DNA of 38,692 bases from Paenibacillus tianmuensis (GCF_900100345.1 NZ_FMTT01000052.1:1-38692); one strand, 5' to 3'; positions 8,233-18,657 are shown, counted from the stretch's first letter. The notes: generated from the sequence alone by a model not told the origin. Made by a program: numbers and translations.

Positions 8233-9195
8233 TCACTCGGAGGATTCTCGACTTAATACAATCTTGCCGCGTGTTCGTCCCGTCTGACTGGAAAGATGGG
8301 CTTTCCTTACTCCATCTACGGTCATCGGATAAACTTCCGAGATGAGAGGTTTCACTTTCCCTTCTTCCACAAGTTCACGAATACGATTCATATTTTTCCC
8401 GTCCGGCCGGGTAAAAACAAATTCTGTCCGAAGGCGTAGGTCTTGTTCGAGAGCATCGACAAAATCCGGACGTATAGCATCTCTGCTGCTGATAATCGTA
8501 GCCACTCCCCCACCGGGCTTCATCCATTTCAGGGCATCTCCATAAGCGGAGCCGCCTATGGTATCAAACAGGAAATCAAACTGCACTGAAGAATGGATGC
8601 TTCCCGTGTCGTAGGTCAACACTTCATCCGCTCCCAATTCACGTACATACTTAGCGTTCCGCGTGCTGGTCGTTGCTGCCACATATGCGCCACGCGCTTT
8701 CGCTATTTGGACGGCAAGGGACCCGACCCCTCCGCTGCCCGCCAAAATCAGGACACGGCTTTCCGGCCCGACCTTTCCGACCTCTTCAATAGCCTGTAGT
8801 GCCGTGAGACCGGCTAACGGGAGAGATGCAGCTTCCATATAAGTTAAACCCTTGGGCATCTTCGACACGATAGAGGCGGGAACTACGATTTGATCTGCAT
8901 AAGTCCCAAAACGATCAAACAACGGGCGGAAAAACACATCGTCCCCCACGTGGAAATCTTGCACATTGGCTCCTGCGGCCATGACCGTTCCTGCCGCATC
9001 CCATCCCAAAATCAGAGGAAGCTCAAACGTGAAATCTTGCTTTAGCTTACCCTCTCGCACCTTCCAATCTACCGGATTCACACCACTCGCCTGAATGGAA
9101 ATCAACAAATCATCGGGTTCAAGTTGTTTTGTCGGCAATTCAATGATTCGCAATTGGTCGACATCGCCATATTGTTCAATTCCTATGCCCTTCAT
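8233..9195 (-). CDS. NADP-dependent zinc-type alcohol dehydrogenase-like oxidoreductase (quinone reductase type)
   Basis: 320 residues, full length for the MDR quinone oxidoreductase/zeta-crystallin subgroup. A GroES-like domain at about 25-110 contains VNPVDWKVREGKL and GWDAAGTVMAAG. A Rossmann domain follows with the NADPH-binding glycine motif ILAGSGGVGSLAVQIAKARGA (about 148-168). Structural-zinc cysteines are absent, as expected for this zinc-free branch. It probably reduces quinones or enals with NADPH. AAGGAGG precedes ATG 9195. Monocistronic, with its own terminator. The exact substrate cannot be told. Confidence 0.9.
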   Translation of the reverse strand: MKGIGIEQYGDVDQLRIIELPTKQLEPDDLLISIQASGVNPVDWKVREGKLKQDFTFELPLILGWDAAGTVMAAGANVQDFHVGDDVFFRPLFDRFGTYADQIVVPASIVSKMPKGLTYMEAASLPLAGLTALQAIEEVGKVGPESRVLILAGSGGVGSLAVQIAKARGAYVAATTSTRNAKYVRELGADEVLTYDTGSIHSSVQFDFLFDTIGGSAYGDALKWMKPGGGVATIISSRDAIRPDFVDALEQDLRLRTEFVFTRPDGKNMNRIRELVEEGKVKPLISEVYPMTVDGVRKAHLSSQTGRTRGKIVLSRESSE

Positions 9196-9230
9196 TCTAA
9201 GACAGCCTCCTTCATAGTTTCATCTCCTTT

Positions 9231-9259
9231 ATTATACATCTCCAGATGCTGGAGGAACA
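9231..9259 (-). promoter_or_regulatory. Promoter and dyad upstream of oxidoreductase
   Basis: A perfect minus-strand -10 (TATAAT, 9231-9236) lies before the oxidoreductase leader. A 6-bp inverted repeat CTCCAG-ATG-CTGGAG (9240-9254) occupies the spacer and could be an operator. The -35 is weak, which fits an activated or regulated promoter. Confidence 0.45.
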
Positions 9260-9319
9260 CTTGAACATACGGAGCCGTGTTAAAGAGGAATAAGCGCTTG
9301 TTCCGTCGAACTTCTTTAT

Positions 9320-12300
9320 ATGATGCGAATGAAATATAACACCACTCCTAAGTATATAGTGACCATTATATTATTTCTCGGCATCCTCCTCGGCCTGCGC
9401 TGGACTTGGACCGGAATTTTCCCTACATTGGAGCACCCCCGCGCAATCCATGGCGTGCTCGATTTGCGTGGTGTGGACTTGGATCAATCCCCTACCATCT
9501 CCTTGGATGGCGAGTGGCAGTTTTACCCTGGCAAATTAGCCTTTCACCGGGACATGCCGTTGACGGAAAACGAAGCTCGCCCTATTCAAGTTCCGGGAGA
9601 TTGGAGCAGCCAGCTGACGAATGGCTCGGATCACTCGTATGGGTACGGAACGTATCGGCTGCGCATTCTGGTCGATCCACTGAAGCAGCCTGTCGCTTTT
9701 TGGTTGCGAGACATACGGGCCTCATCCGGTGTGGAAATCAACGGGCAGGTTGAACCCGATGTTGGTAATCCTGCCGAACATGCGAATGAGTACACGCCCA
9801 AAAATATCTCTTACACGGCTTCGTACGATGCGGAAGGAGCGACTGAGCTTGAATTGCTTATTCGGGTGGCGAATTTCGACGACCCTTATAACGGCGGTAT
9901 CCTGCGCTCCATCTACTTTGGCTCTCAGGCCGCGATCGACTATGCGCGCTTGTATTCCATCGGGTTTCAACTGGCTACGTTTATCGTGCTACTGCTTCAC
10001 GGGATGTATGCCTTTATCCTTTATTCGTTTAACCCGCATGAACGAACGTTGATCGTTGTCTTTCTGCTGACGCTGGCAACCGGTATTTCGATTATGACCG
10101 GCCATGATAACCTGCTTTTGCTATGGCTGCCGATCAATTATACATGGGCGCTGAAGATCAAACTGATCGCCCTCCTATGGCATTCGTATTTTATTTATAT
10201 CGTCTTTAGAAGGTTTTCTTCGGCTCCTCCGAAGAGTGTCGGCTTGCGGGTACTCACCGCGGCGCTCCTTGCTTATACGGGATTTCTGTTCGCCGCAAAT
10301 GCGGCATGGGTGAATGGATCGGTTGACTGGGGGATATTTCACTTCTTCTACTTGGTCCCCTTCGCCTGGTTTGCTTATACGGCGGGAACCATGATCTTCG
10401 GGAAGCAAACCGTCAACGACGGCGTCTTCCTAGTGATGTCTGCAGTCGGCATTATATCGAGTTTTCTCTGGAGCCTATGGAGCTCCTATACTCCCGTTTA
10501 CTATCCGATCGATATTATTGCGACGATTATCGGTTTTTCGACCTACTGGTTTAAACAATATTTCCGCAATGCCAGAGAAAACGCCGTCCTCAACGATCAG
10601 TTAAGGAAAGCCGACAAGCTGAAGGATCAATTTCTGGCCAATACGTCGCACGAGCTGAGAACGCCGCTGCATGGCATTATCAATATCGCCCAGAGCGTGG
10701 TGGTCAAAGAGAAAACGAAGCTGAACGAGCGCAACCTGAAAGACATGGAGCTGCTAATCACCATCAGCCGCCGCATGTCGCATATGCTCGGCGATCTTCT
10801 TGATGTCGCACGGCTCCAGGAGCACCGCATCGTGCTGCAGCAAGAGCCTCTGCAGATTCAATCCGTCGTACCCGGCGTCGTCGGCATGCTTCAATTTATG
10901 CTTGAGGGCAGGCCTGTCCGACTGCATATGGACATTGCGGAATCGATGCCGCCGGTCATGGCCGACGAGAAAAGGCTCGTGCAAATTTTATATAACCTGG
11001 TGCATAATGCCCTCAAATACACGGAGGAAGGAACCATCTCCGTTTCCGCCGAGACCCGAGAAGGGCATGCCTTGATTCATATCTCCGACACAGGGGTCGG
11101 CATGGACGAGAAGACCCAAGCGAGGGTGTTTCTCTCCTACGAACAAGGCTCTTATGGCATAAGCGACGGACGGGGCATCGGACTAGGGTTAAGCATCTGC
11201 AAGCAACTGGTTGAATTGCACGGCGGCGTATTGACCGTTCGCTCCGAACTTGGGAAGGGTTCTGTGCTCAGCTTTAACCTGCCGTTAGCCAACGTGTCGA
11301 GTAACCCGTCGCTGCCGCCAAAGCCTCTTCTTCAGCCTCCACAGATCACGGACACCGTGGAAGAAGTACGCGCCGGGGTAATTGCTTCGGATGCCTCCAT
11401 CGGCGAATTGGCCGCTTCCGTACTTGTCCCGCCGCTTGAGAATGACGGGAAGGCGAATATTTTGGCCGTGGATGACGATCCCGTCAACTTGAATGTGCTT
11501 GTTGGCATCCTTTCATCGGAGCCGTACCGCATCACGACCGCTCAATCCGCCCGAGAGGCGCTGGAGCTGCTGGATACGCAGCAATGGGATCTGCTGATTG
11601 CCGATGTCATGATGCCGCACATGTCCGGCTACGAGTTGACACAGAAGGTAAGGGCGCAATATTCCTTATCCGAGCTTCCGGTAGTGCTGCTGACCGCGCG
11701 CAGTCAGCCTGCCGACATTTACACCGGATTCAAGTCGGGAGCCAACGATTACGTGACCAAGCCGGTAGACGCTCTGGAGCTGCAATACCGGATCAGGGCA
11801 TTGATCACGCTGAAGCAATCGATCCAAGAACGTTTGCGTATGGAGGCCGCCTATCTGCAGGCACAAATTCATCCTCATTTTCTGTTCAATACGCTGAATT
11901 CCATTATGGCGCTGAGCGAGATCGACACGGAAAAAATGCGTCAGCTTGGCAATGCCTTTGCGTCCTTTTTGCGGATCAGCTTTGATTTTCTCAATAAGGG
12001 AAAGCTTGTCGAGCTGTCCCATGAGCTGGCGCTTGTGGAAGCCTACTTGTTTGTTGAACAAGAGCGGTTCGGCAGCAGGCTGTCGGTCTTATGGGAGGTT
12101 GACCCGGGCATCGACGTGCTTCTCCCCCCGCTTTCGATCCAGCCGCTGGTCGAAAATGCCGTCAAGCATGGCCTCCTTAGCCAAAGCAAAGGCGGTACGA
12201 TTCGCATCCGAATTGCCCGAGAGGACGGGTTCATCCATGTTGAAGTCGCGGATGACGGCAAGGGCATGGAGCCGGACAAGGTCAGGCAGTTGTTGAATCC

Positions 12301-12448
12301 GCCAGCAAAAAGCAGGCGCGGAATCGGACTTTCCAATACGAATCGGCGCTTGGCGCAATTGTACGGTCAAGGCTTGTCTATTCGCAGCAAGCCGAAGGAA
12401 GGAACCACCGTATCCTTTGTCATTCCAAAGAAGCAGGCCAATCCTTAG
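9320..12448 (+). CDS. Hybrid sensor kinase: 7TMR-DISM, HisKA, REC and LytS-type kinase
   Basis: 1042 residues. A membrane helix (about 11-31) precedes an extracytoplasmic jelly-roll sensor (about 45-205, DISMED2-like, LDGEWQFYPG) and about seven transmembrane helices (210-415). Then follow HisKA with phospho-acceptor His444 (SHELRTPLHG), HATPase (NLVHNAL, DTGVGMD, GRGIGLGLS) and a receiver (VDDDP; phospho-acceptor Asp762 in ADVMMPHMSG; Lys in TKP). A second kinase module of the LytS/YesM type has QIHPHFLFNTLNS (His851), LVENAVKHG and a final ATPase. No response regulator gene is adjacent. Start uncertain: ATG 9320, 9323 and 9329 are all possible and none has a good Shine-Dalgarno. It senses an unknown carbohydrate-like signal at the membrane. 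Confidence 0.92.
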   Translation: MMRMKYNTTPKYIVTIILFLGILLGLRWTWTGIFPTLEHPRAIHGVLDLRGVDLDQSPTISLDGEWQFYPGKLAFHRDMPLTENEARPIQVPGDWSSQLTNGSDHSYGYGTYRLRILVDPLKQPVAFWLRDIRASSGVEINGQVEPDVGNPAEHANEYTPKNISYTASYDAEGATELELLIRVANFDDPYNGGILRSIYFGSQAAIDYARLYSIGFQLATFIVLLLHGMYAFILYSFNPHERTLIVVFLLTLATGISIMTGHDNLLLLWLPINYTWALKIKLIALLWHSYFIYIVFRRFSSAPPKSVGLRVLTAALLAYTGFLFAANAAWVNGSVDWGIFHFFYLVPFAWFAYTAGTMIFGKQTVNDGVFLVMSAVGIISSFLWSLWSSYTPVYYPIDIIATIIGFSTYWFKQYFRNARENAVLNDQLRKADKLKDQFLANTSHELRTPLHGIINIAQSVVVKEKTKLNERNLKDMELLITISRRMSHMLGDLLDVARLQEHRIVLQQEPLQIQSVVPGVVGMLQFMLEGRPVRLHMDIAESMPPVMADEKRLVQILYNLVHNALKYTEEGTISVSAETREGHALIHISDTGVGMDEKTQARVFLSYEQGSYGISDGRGIGLGLSICKQLVELHGGVLTVRSELGKGSVLSFNLPLANVSSNPSLPPKPLLQPPQITDTVEEVRAGVIASDASIGELAASVLVPPLENDGKANILAVDDDPVNLNVLVGILSSEPYRITTAQSAREALELLDTQQWDLLIADVMMPHMSGYELTQKVRAQYSLSELPVVLLTARSQPADIYTGFKSGANDYVTKPVDALELQYRIRALITLKQSIQERLRMEAAYLQAQIHPHFLFNTLNSIMALSEIDTEKMRQLGNAFASFLRISFDFLNKGKLVELSHELALVEAYLFVEQERFGSRLSVLWEVDPGIDVLLPPLSIQPLVENAVKHGLLSQSKGGTIRIRIAREDGFIHVEVADDGKGMEPDKVRQLLNPPAKSRRGIGLSNTNRRLAQLYGQGLSIRSKPKEGTTVSFVIPKKQANP

Positions 12449-12480
12449 CTCACACAGCGTGAAGGATCGGCCTGCTTTAT
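12431..12480. terminator. Bidirectional terminator between convergent genes
   Basis: A stem of about 16 bp (12431-12446 with 12462-12477, one mismatch) contains AAGCAGGCC and GGCCTGCTT. It overlaps the kinase stop codon and ends 11 bp before the SgrR-like stop, with short T/A tails on both sides. Confidence 0.8.
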
Positions 12481-12487
12481 ATCACGC

Positions 12488-14320
12488 TCAAGGCGAGACA
12501 TGCGGATGAAACCAAATCTTATGGAAGTCAAGCCAACCTGAAGCGTTAACTGTAACTCCACATAACGATTTATGAAACGAAGTATTGTTTTTCTTATGGA
12601 CAAGGTACAGGACAGAATACGTTTGCCGTATTAGATATTCCATATCTGCCAGTTTATGCTGGCGTTCTTTCTCGTCAGATTCACGAAAAATAGATACGGC
12701 GGCTTTTTTTACAGCCTTCGCCACGGGTTCGTCAAACGCAGACAAAAGGTAATTTTTTTGTAAAACCATTTCCAGCTCAGATACCTCGTCATTGCTAAAA
12801 GTGTTCCCAAACAGCAGACAGTCATGTTCCGGCAAAGAATGGTGAACCGCAAATTCAGACGGATCTCTCACTTCTATTTCCATATGGACTCCAAAAGACT
12901 CGCAGCGTTCTCTAATCCAAATGGCGTCTTCCTCATGGTACGCGGTTGTAAGTAAACGGAACGTTTCACCCTGGTAACCACTCGCATTCAACATGGTCAA
13001 AATTTCCGAACGACTTACGCGGGAATGGACTGTCGTTATCTCAGAGACCGGATGGTATGGACGGAATCCCTGTGCGGGAAAAATCCGGTCGCCCCCCAAC
13101 TCAGCAATCATCTGTTCTCTATCGATGATATGATGAAGAGCTTGTCGGAATTCGGGATGGTTTTGCGGACCGATCTTCCACTGGTTAAATACAAGCAGAC
13201 TGCAGCAGGAGAACAACGTTTCCACGTCACACCACTCGCTGTTGCCTTTTATCCAAGCTTCCCGCTGCGCTTTGGAAGCATCCCCATTCGAAATCATAAC
13301 CGATGTCCAGTCAGGCTCCTTCAAGCAGCCTGTTTCCATTTCAGGGAAGATGAGAACCTCGACACGATCCAGATGCGGCCTGCCTTGAAAATGTGCCGGG
13401 AATGCCTCCAAAATGCAGATTCCCTCATTTAGACGAACCATTCGAAAAGGGCCTGTTCCTACCGGTTTTTTCCCAAATTCCGCTTCACCTGCCCGTACAA
13501 TCTCTTCGGGAACAATACTCGCGGGAATGGTAGAAAGAAGCCGCAGAAACAAATAATTCGGTTCTTTTAAACGGATTCGTACCGTTTTATGGTCCAGTAC
13601 ATCGATCGTCTCGATGTCTTGAAACATCCAGCTCGATTCAAATCGTTCCGGGTTCAATCGAATTCGATCCAGTGAAAAAACGACATCATGAGCAGTCAAT
13701 TCCCGCCCATGATGGAACATGACGCCTTTTTTCAAATGGAACGTCCACTCTTTGGCATCAACGCTCTTTTCCCATGAATGCGCGATACAAGGTAGGACGG
13801 TTCGGCTTTCCTGATCGTATTCGACCAACGTATTGAACAACTGGCCTGCCATGTGGGCATCGAAATGATAATGAATCAATCCGGGGTCAAGCGTTAAAAT
13901 CTTACGGTACATAGGAAAGCGCAGCGTATCCTGCAGCTTATTGGAAACAGCTTGTGTGGAAAAACCCATTCCTTCCGACAGCCAGTCCATAAACTGTTCT
14001 TTGACAGCAGCCGCCCCGAAACGGTTCATCAGCTCCAGCGCTTCCTTTACATCCCCCTGCTCCATTCGAAGCTTAGCTTCCCGAAGGAGGATTTCGTCCG
14101 AATCCGTAAGTAATGTCAACGCCGACGTATGACCGCGGCCCCGCCCGGCTTTCCACTCAATCCAGCCCAGCTCACAAAGTTTACGGACAATCCGTTTAGC
14201 GTATCGAGGCGTACAGTACCATATACCGGCAAGTTTGTCGACCGTAACAGAGAAGGGCTTACCCACTTCATGGCTGTTAAAATATTGGCGAAGCTCTAAA
14301 AAGTGCGGAACCGTCAACAT
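12488..14320 (-). CDS. SgrR-family regulator with solute-binding domain
   Basis: About 610 residues. An N-terminal winged helix (about 1-105; LELRQYFNSH, VDKLAGIWYCTPRYAKRIVR) is fused to a family-5 extracellular solute-binding (OppA-like) domain (about 150-600; LVEYDQESRTVLPCIAHSWE and GTGPFRMVRL are typical). It has no signal peptide, so it is cytoplasmic. This is the SgrR/YbaE layout, in which the binding domain senses a small ligand. I prefer ATG 14320 over 14332 because GAGGT sits 5-6 nt before it. It is divergent from an MFS exporter with 122 bp between starts, like E. coli sgrR beside setA, so the exporter is the likely target. The ligand is unknown. Confidence 0.88.
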   Translation of the reverse strand: MLTVPHFLELRQYFNSHEVGKPFSVTVDKLAGIWYCTPRYAKRIVRKLCELGWIEWKAGRGRGHTSALTLLTDSDEILLREAKLRMEQGDVKEALELMNRFGAAAVKEQFMDWLSEGMGFSTQAVSNKLQDTLRFPMYRKILTLDPGLIHYHFDAHMAGQLFNTLVEYDQESRTVLPCIAHSWEKSVDAKEWTFHLKKGVMFHHGRELTAHDVVFSLDRIRLNPERFESSWMFQDIETIDVLDHKTVRIRLKEPNYLFLRLLSTIPASIVPEEIVRAGEAEFGKKPVGTGPFRMVRLNEGICILEAFPAHFQGRPHLDRVEVLIFPEMETGCLKEPDWTSVMISNGDASKAQREAWIKGNSEWCDVETLFSCCSLLVFNQWKIGPQNHPEFRQALHHIIDREQMIAELGGDRIFPAQGFRPYHPVSEITTVHSRVSRSEILTMLNASGYQGETFRLLTTAYHEEDAIWIRERCESFGVHMEIEVRDPSEFAVHHSLPEHDCLLFGNTFSNDEVSELEMVLQKNYLLSAFDEPVAKAVKKAAVSIFRESDEKERQHKLADMEYLIRQTYSVLYLVHKKNNTSFHKSLCGVTVNASGWLDFHKIWFHPHVSP

Positions 14321-14442
14321 ATCGAACCTCATTTCTTACTAAAAAAGGTGATGTGATTCAATCAAATCATGCTCTTTTTATACCTTTTTTAATAGCTATA
14401 CTGATGTTAAGGAAAACGAACCAACAGAGGGGGATGAATAGG

Positions 14443-15681
14443 ATGAACATGACACGATTTCATCCGGTAGCATGGGGCGTCATTATCGGAACCTTCCTGT
14501 CACGCACAGGATTTTTTATGACACTACCATTTTTAGGTGTTTATTTGGGAAAAGTCAAGGGAATCGATCCGGCGACCGTTGGGGCCATTTTAGCACTAAG
14601 CTTATTGGTCGGAACCATGAGCAGTTTTGTTGGAGGAGCATTATCGGATCGTTTGGGCAGATATCCGGTTATGATTTTTTCGATGGCCGCATGGAGTCTT
14701 GTCATGATAGGCTTCGCCTTCGCCAACGAAACTTGGGCTTTCTTCTTATTGAGTGCGTTAAACGGTCTCTGCCGCAGTGTTTTTGAACCGACCGCCAGAG
14801 CTTTGCTGGCCGATGTAACGCCTTCCGAACATCGCGCTGACGCCTTTAATGCGAGATATTTTGCCATCAATATGGGAGGAGCTATCGGACCATTAGTAGG
14901 CTTGAAGCTTGGCGCAGGCAGTTCTTCATCGTTTTTGCCGTTTTTCGTAAGTGCTGTGATTTTTTTTATTTACGCTATCGTTTTGGTGTTTTTCATGGTA
15001 ACGTTCAAGCAAAAGCTTCATGAGACATCAGCATCGATCACCATGAACCAAATGGCGCGAATTATTTTTACGGATAAAGTATTCCTCTATTTTCTTCTTG
15101 GCAATGTATTTGTAACAGGAGCCTATTCACACTTGGATACTACTTTATCGCAATATATTGGTCATGATCGGATAGAAGCGTATTCGTTTCTTTTCGTTAT
15201 CAATACGCTTTCTGTATTGATACTGCAATATCCTCTTGCCAAGCTGATGAAGCGCTTCTCTTCCTTAACGGCATTAAAAGCCGGGTGTCTGTTATTTGGT
15301 TTGGGTCTGTTCGGGTTTGGGATTTTCGACAATATCTTTATGCTTGCCGTGTCGATGGTAGTTTTTACGACCGGCGAAATCTTATGCTTTGTCATTGGAG
15401 ATGTGCTTATCGGTGAAATTGCACCCGAACCTTTGAGAGGGGCCTATTATGGCGCCAGCGGATTGGCATTTATCGGGCAGAGTGTTTGTGCTTGGATTGG
15501 CGGTATTTTACTGAGCGTATTAGGTTTCGGGCAAGGTCCTGTCCTATTCGCCATCCTCATGCTTTTGGCATTTATTGCATTTCCATTCTTCCATCGAGGG
15601 CAGCATCTTTGGGAACAACGGCAGGGCCTTGAGAAAACAAATAATTTGGGGTCGGGGGTCGGTTTAGAGCTTCGCAAATGA
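14443..15681 (+). CDS. MFS transporter (drug/sugar exporter type)
   Basis: About 412 residues from ATG 14443, chosen because AGAGGGGG lies 9 nt upstream; ATG 14449 is also possible. The longer open frame to 14353 would add an unlikely leader. Twelve membrane helices are apparent. The MFS loop 2-3 signature GGALSDRLGRYPVMI (about 66-80) and LADVTPSEHRADAFNARYFA in the helix 4-5 region are clear. It probably exports a small molecule by proton antiport. Divergent from the SgrR-like gene, which likely controls it. A strong hairpin terminator overlaps its stop codon. Confidence 0.9.
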   Translation: MNMTRFHPVAWGVIIGTFLSRTGFFMTLPFLGVYLGKVKGIDPATVGAILALSLLVGTMSSFVGGALSDRLGRYPVMIFSMAAWSLVMIGFAFANETWAFFLLSALNGLCRSVFEPTARALLADVTPSEHRADAFNARYFAINMGGAIGPLVGLKLGAGSSSSFLPFFVSAVIFFIYAIVLVFFMVTFKQKLHETSASITMNQMARIIFTDKVFLYFLLGNVFVTGAYSHLDTTLSQYIGHDRIEAYSFLFVINTLSVLILQYPLAKLMKRFSSLTALKAGCLLFGLGLFGFGIFDNIFMLAVSMVVFTTGEILCFVIGDVLIGEIAPEPLRGAYYGASGLAFIGQSVCAWIGGILLSVLGFGQGPVLFAILMLLAFIAFPFFHRGQHLWEQRQGLEKTNNLGSGVGLELRK

Positions 15682-15709
15682 TAAGATCATCTTGCGAAGC
15701 CCTTTTTAG
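15669..15709 (+). terminator. Rho-independent terminator of MFS gene
   Basis: GCTTCGCAA (15669-15677) pairs with TTGCGAAGC (15692-15700); an inner ATGAT/ATCAT pairing extends the stem, and CCTTTTTAGG follows. The stem overlaps the end of the coding sequence. Confidence 0.85.
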
Positions 15710-15723
15710 GTTTGTGCAGTAGG

Positions 15724-16749
15724 TTATGGGGTGAAAAGATCGGCGACGATTTCGTAAGAACGCAGACGCGCCTGGTGATCAAACACATGGCCGACGACCA
15801 TCATTTCGTCCGCTTGGGTAGCGTCCAAGAAGGCTTGCAGCTTTTGTTTCACCGTTTCCGGACTGCCAAAGATGGAGGAACCAAGCTGTTGCTGCAAGGC
15901 TTGTTTTTCGTGCTCGCTCCATAGGCTATCCATGTTGTCCACAGGCGGCTTTAGCAGCCCTTCAATGCCCCGGATCAGGTTTAGGAATTGCTGCTGCAAT
16001 GTCGTGCCCAAGCGGTTCGCTTCTTCATCCGTATCCGCGGCAATGACATTGACGCCAACCATCGCATACGGCCTCTCAAGCACTTTCGAAGGCTTGAAGG
16101 TACGACGATATAATTCCATCGCCAGCACGGTGTTGGCGGGCGAAAAGTGACTGGCGAAAGCAAACGGCAGACCGAGCTGACCGGCCAGTTGTGCGCTGAA
16201 GCTGCTTGAGCCGAGCAGCCAGATAGGAATCGTGAGGCCCTCTCCCGGGATCGCCTTCACATGCATTGGACCTGAGGCCAACGATGGGTCGAAATAGGCC
16301 CGCAGCTCATCCAATTGGTCCGGGAAATCCTGGCCTCCATTCCGGATGTCACGACGCAGCGCGAGTGCGGTTCGCTGATCCGTGCCGGGTGCGCGCCCGA
16401 GACCCAGATCAATGCGTCCCGGGAACAGGGATTCAAGCGTCCCGAACTGCTCTGCAATCACCAGAGGCGAATGGTTGGGAAGCATGATCCCGCCTGAGCC
16501 CACCCGGATCGTTGATGTACCGGCCGCCACATGAGCGATCACGACAGAAGTGGCGGAGCTGGCGATAGAAGGCATATTATGGTGCTCCGCCAGCCAGTAG
16601 CGGTTGTACCCCCACTTCTCGGCATGCCGGGCAAGGTCCAGCGTGTTGCGAAAAGACTCGGCAGGACTTCCTCCCTCGACGACAGGAGACAGATCGAGCA
16701 CGGAGAATGGTATATCGCTCAGTTGTTTGTTTGTTTTATTTGCAGACAT
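15724..16749 (-). CDS. LLM class flavin-dependent oxidoreductase
   Basis: 341 residues, full length for the bacterial-luciferase-like group 1 (YvbT/MsnO8-like). Recognisable parts are [35 protein letters not shown] (about 53-67), [20 protein letters not shown] and [16 protein letters not shown]. These form the TIM-barrel FMN site of the family. It probably uses FMNH2 from a separate reductase to oxidise a small substrate. GAGGAAAACC precedes ATG 16749. It stands alone between two terminators and is convergent with the MFS gene. The substrate is unknown. Confidence 0.9.
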   Translation of the reverse strand: MSANKTNKQLSDIPFSVLDLSPVVEGGSPAESFRNTLDLARHAEKWGYNRYWLAEHHNMPSIASSATSVVIAHVAAGTSTIRVGSGGIMLPNHSPLVIAEQFGTLESLFPGRIDLGLGRAPGTDQRTALALRRDIRNGGQDFPDQLDELRAYFDPSLASGPMHVKAIPGEGLTIPIWLLGSSSFSAQLAGQLGLPFAFASHFSPANTVLAMELYRRTFKPSKVLERPYAMVGVNVIAADTDEEANRLGTTLQQQFLNLIRGIEGLLKPPVDNMDSLWSEHEKQALQQQLGSSIFGSPETVKQKLQAFLDATQADEMMVVGHVFDHQARLRSYEIVADLFTP

Positions 16750-16834
16750 ATGGTTTTCCTCGATTCTTAGGATCTATTAATTCATTATATCTAGAAATGC
16801 AGATATGTCAATGTGGGGCCAATTCATAAAGAAG

Positions 16835-16873
16835 AGCTGTCTCTTCAGTAGAAATCTACTTTAAGGACAGCTC
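16835..16873 (-). terminator. Terminator of cysJI
   Basis: An outer stem GAGCTGTC/GACAGCTC and inner stem AGTAGA/TCTACT form a long hairpin 28 nt after the cysI stop. On the minus strand TTCTTTAT follows. Confidence 0.8.
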
Positions 16874-16900
16874 GCCACTTGGTCATATAGGAATATTGCG

Positions 16901-18622
16901 TTACTCGTGAAAATCAAGTCCCGAACGAACTTCTTTCACGTACCCGGCGCGAATCGCGAAATCGCCGAAATGCTCGCCTTCCTCGCGCTCCTTCGCATAG
17001 CGGTTCAAGATGGGCCGCAGCTCCGCAAGAATCTGCGTCTCGTCAATATTTTCGCGGTACATTTTATTCAACCGGTTGCCGGAGAAGCCGCCGCCCAAAT
17101 ACATGTTGTATCTCCCCGGGGCTTTGCCGATAAAGGAAATTTCCGCAAGCGCAGGCCGGGCGCATCCGTTCGGACAACCGGTCATCCGAATGACAATCTC
17201 CTCTTCGCGCAATCCCGCCTCGTCCAAGATCGATTCGATCTTCTCCAGCAGCGTGGGCAAATAGCGCTCCGATTCGGCCATCGCCAGACCACAGGTCGGA
17301 AAGGCAACACAGGCCATCGAGTTTCTGCGCAGTGCGGAATAGTGAATGCCGTCGGTCAGCCCGTATTCCTTGATGAGTTCCTCGATTTTTTTCTTCTTCT
17401 GGGCCGATACGTTGCCGATGATCAGATTCTGATTCGGTGTCAGACGGAAATCCCCGTTGTGCACCTTGGCAATTTCCCGTAACCCGGACATCAAGGAGTA
17501 ATTGTCCTCGTCCTTCACCCGACCGTTCTGAATAAAGAGGGTGAAATGCCATTTGCCGTTGCTTCCCTTCACCCAGCCATAACGGTCTCCATTGTGGTCG
17601 AAATGATAAGGGCGCGCTTCCTCCAGCTTCCATCCCAACCGCTGATGAAGCTCGTCGATAAACCATTCCAAGCCGCGGTCGTCGATGGTGTACTTGAACC
17701 GGGCATGCTTTCGCACCGAACGGTCTCCATAATCCCTTTGGATCGTGACTGTCTTTTCGGCCACGTCGACAACCTGCTCCGGCGTGACAAAACCGATCAC
17801 CCGCGCCAGCTGCGGATACGTTTGCGGATCGCCGTGTGTCATCCCCATGCCTCCGCCGACAGCTACGTTGAAGCCTAGCAGCCGCCCTTTCTCATGGATC
17901 GCGATGAATCCAAGATCCTGAGAGAAGACATCGACGTCGTTGGAAGGCGGCACGGCAATGCCGATCTTGAACTTACGCGGCAAGTAAACGGGTCCGTAAA
18001 TCGGTTCTTGCTCTTCTCCGTCGCGGCTGTCGACAACCTTCTCTTCATCCAGCCAAATTTCATGGTAGGCTCTGGTTCGCGGATCAAGATGATGGCTTAT
18101 TTTCTTGGCCCATTCGTACACCTGCTCGTGGATTTCGGAAACGTACGGGTTCGGGTTGCTCATCACGTTACGGTTGACGTCCCCGCATGCCGCAAGCGTG
18201 CTTAACAGCGCTTCGTTGACTTCCTTGATGACCTGTTTCATGTTCCACTTGATCACGCCGTGAAGCTGGAACGACTGGCGGGTCGTGAGACGAATCGTTC
18301 CGTTGGCATACTGCTGTGCGATCCGGTCCATCATGAGCCATTGCTGCGGCGTAACGACCCCACCGGCCGCCCTCACACGCACCATGAACTGGTAGGCTGG
18401 CTCCAGCTTCTGTTTATTCCGCTCGTTGCGAAGATCCCGGTCATCCTGCATGTAGCTTCCGTGAAATTTCATTAAGCGGTTATCATCCTCGGGAATGGAG
18501 CCCGTGATTCTGTCATGGAGCGTTGCTGCAAGCGATCCCCGCAGGTAGTCGCTTCGCTCCTTGATCTCCTCTACATCGCTATGAGGCGCGCTGTTCGCTG
18601 AAAGTAAATTATTTTCGCTCAT
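16901..18622 (-). CDS. cysI: Sulfite reductase (NADPH) hemoprotein beta-component
   Basis: 573 residues, normal for CysI. It catalyses the six-electron reduction of sulfite to sulfide in cysteine biosynthesis using siroheme coupled to a [4Fe-4S] cluster. The four cluster cysteines are in CVAFPTC (Cys438, Cys444) and GCPNGC (Cys483, Cys487), the canonical CX5C and CX3C pair. [13 protein letters not shown] near residue 115 is the conserved substrate/siroheme arginine region. ATG 18622 has AGAGGGGATAGGG upstream. It lies 35 nt after cysJ in the same operon, and a terminator follows. Confidence 0.97.
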   Translation of the reverse strand: MSENNLLSANSAPHSDVEEIKERSDYLRGSLAATLHDRITGSIPEDDNRLMKFHGSYMQDDRDLRNERNKQKLEPAYQFMVRVRAAGGVVTPQQWLMMDRIAQQYANGTIRLTTRQSFQLHGVIKWNMKQVIKEVNEALLSTLAACGDVNRNVMSNPNPYVSEIHEQVYEWAKKISHHLDPRTRAYHEIWLDEEKVVDSRDGEEQEPIYGPVYLPRKFKIGIAVPPSNDVDVFSQDLGFIAIHEKGRLLGFNVAVGGGMGMTHGDPQTYPQLARVIGFVTPEQVVDVAEKTVTIQRDYGDRSVRKHARFKYTIDDRGLEWFIDELHQRLGWKLEEARPYHFDHNGDRYGWVKGSNGKWHFTLFIQNGRVKDEDNYSLMSGLREIAKVHNGDFRLTPNQNLIIGNVSAQKKKKIEELIKEYGLTDGIHYSALRRNSMACVAFPTCGLAMAESERYLPTLLEKIESILDEAGLREEEIVIRMTGCPNGCARPALAEISFIGKAPGRYNMYLGGGFSGNRLNKMYRENIDETQILAELRPILNRYAKEREEGEHFGDFAIRAGYVKEVRSGLDFHE

Positions 18623-18657
18623 GTCCCTATCCCCTCTCGTTATCTTTGAGCCTGAAC

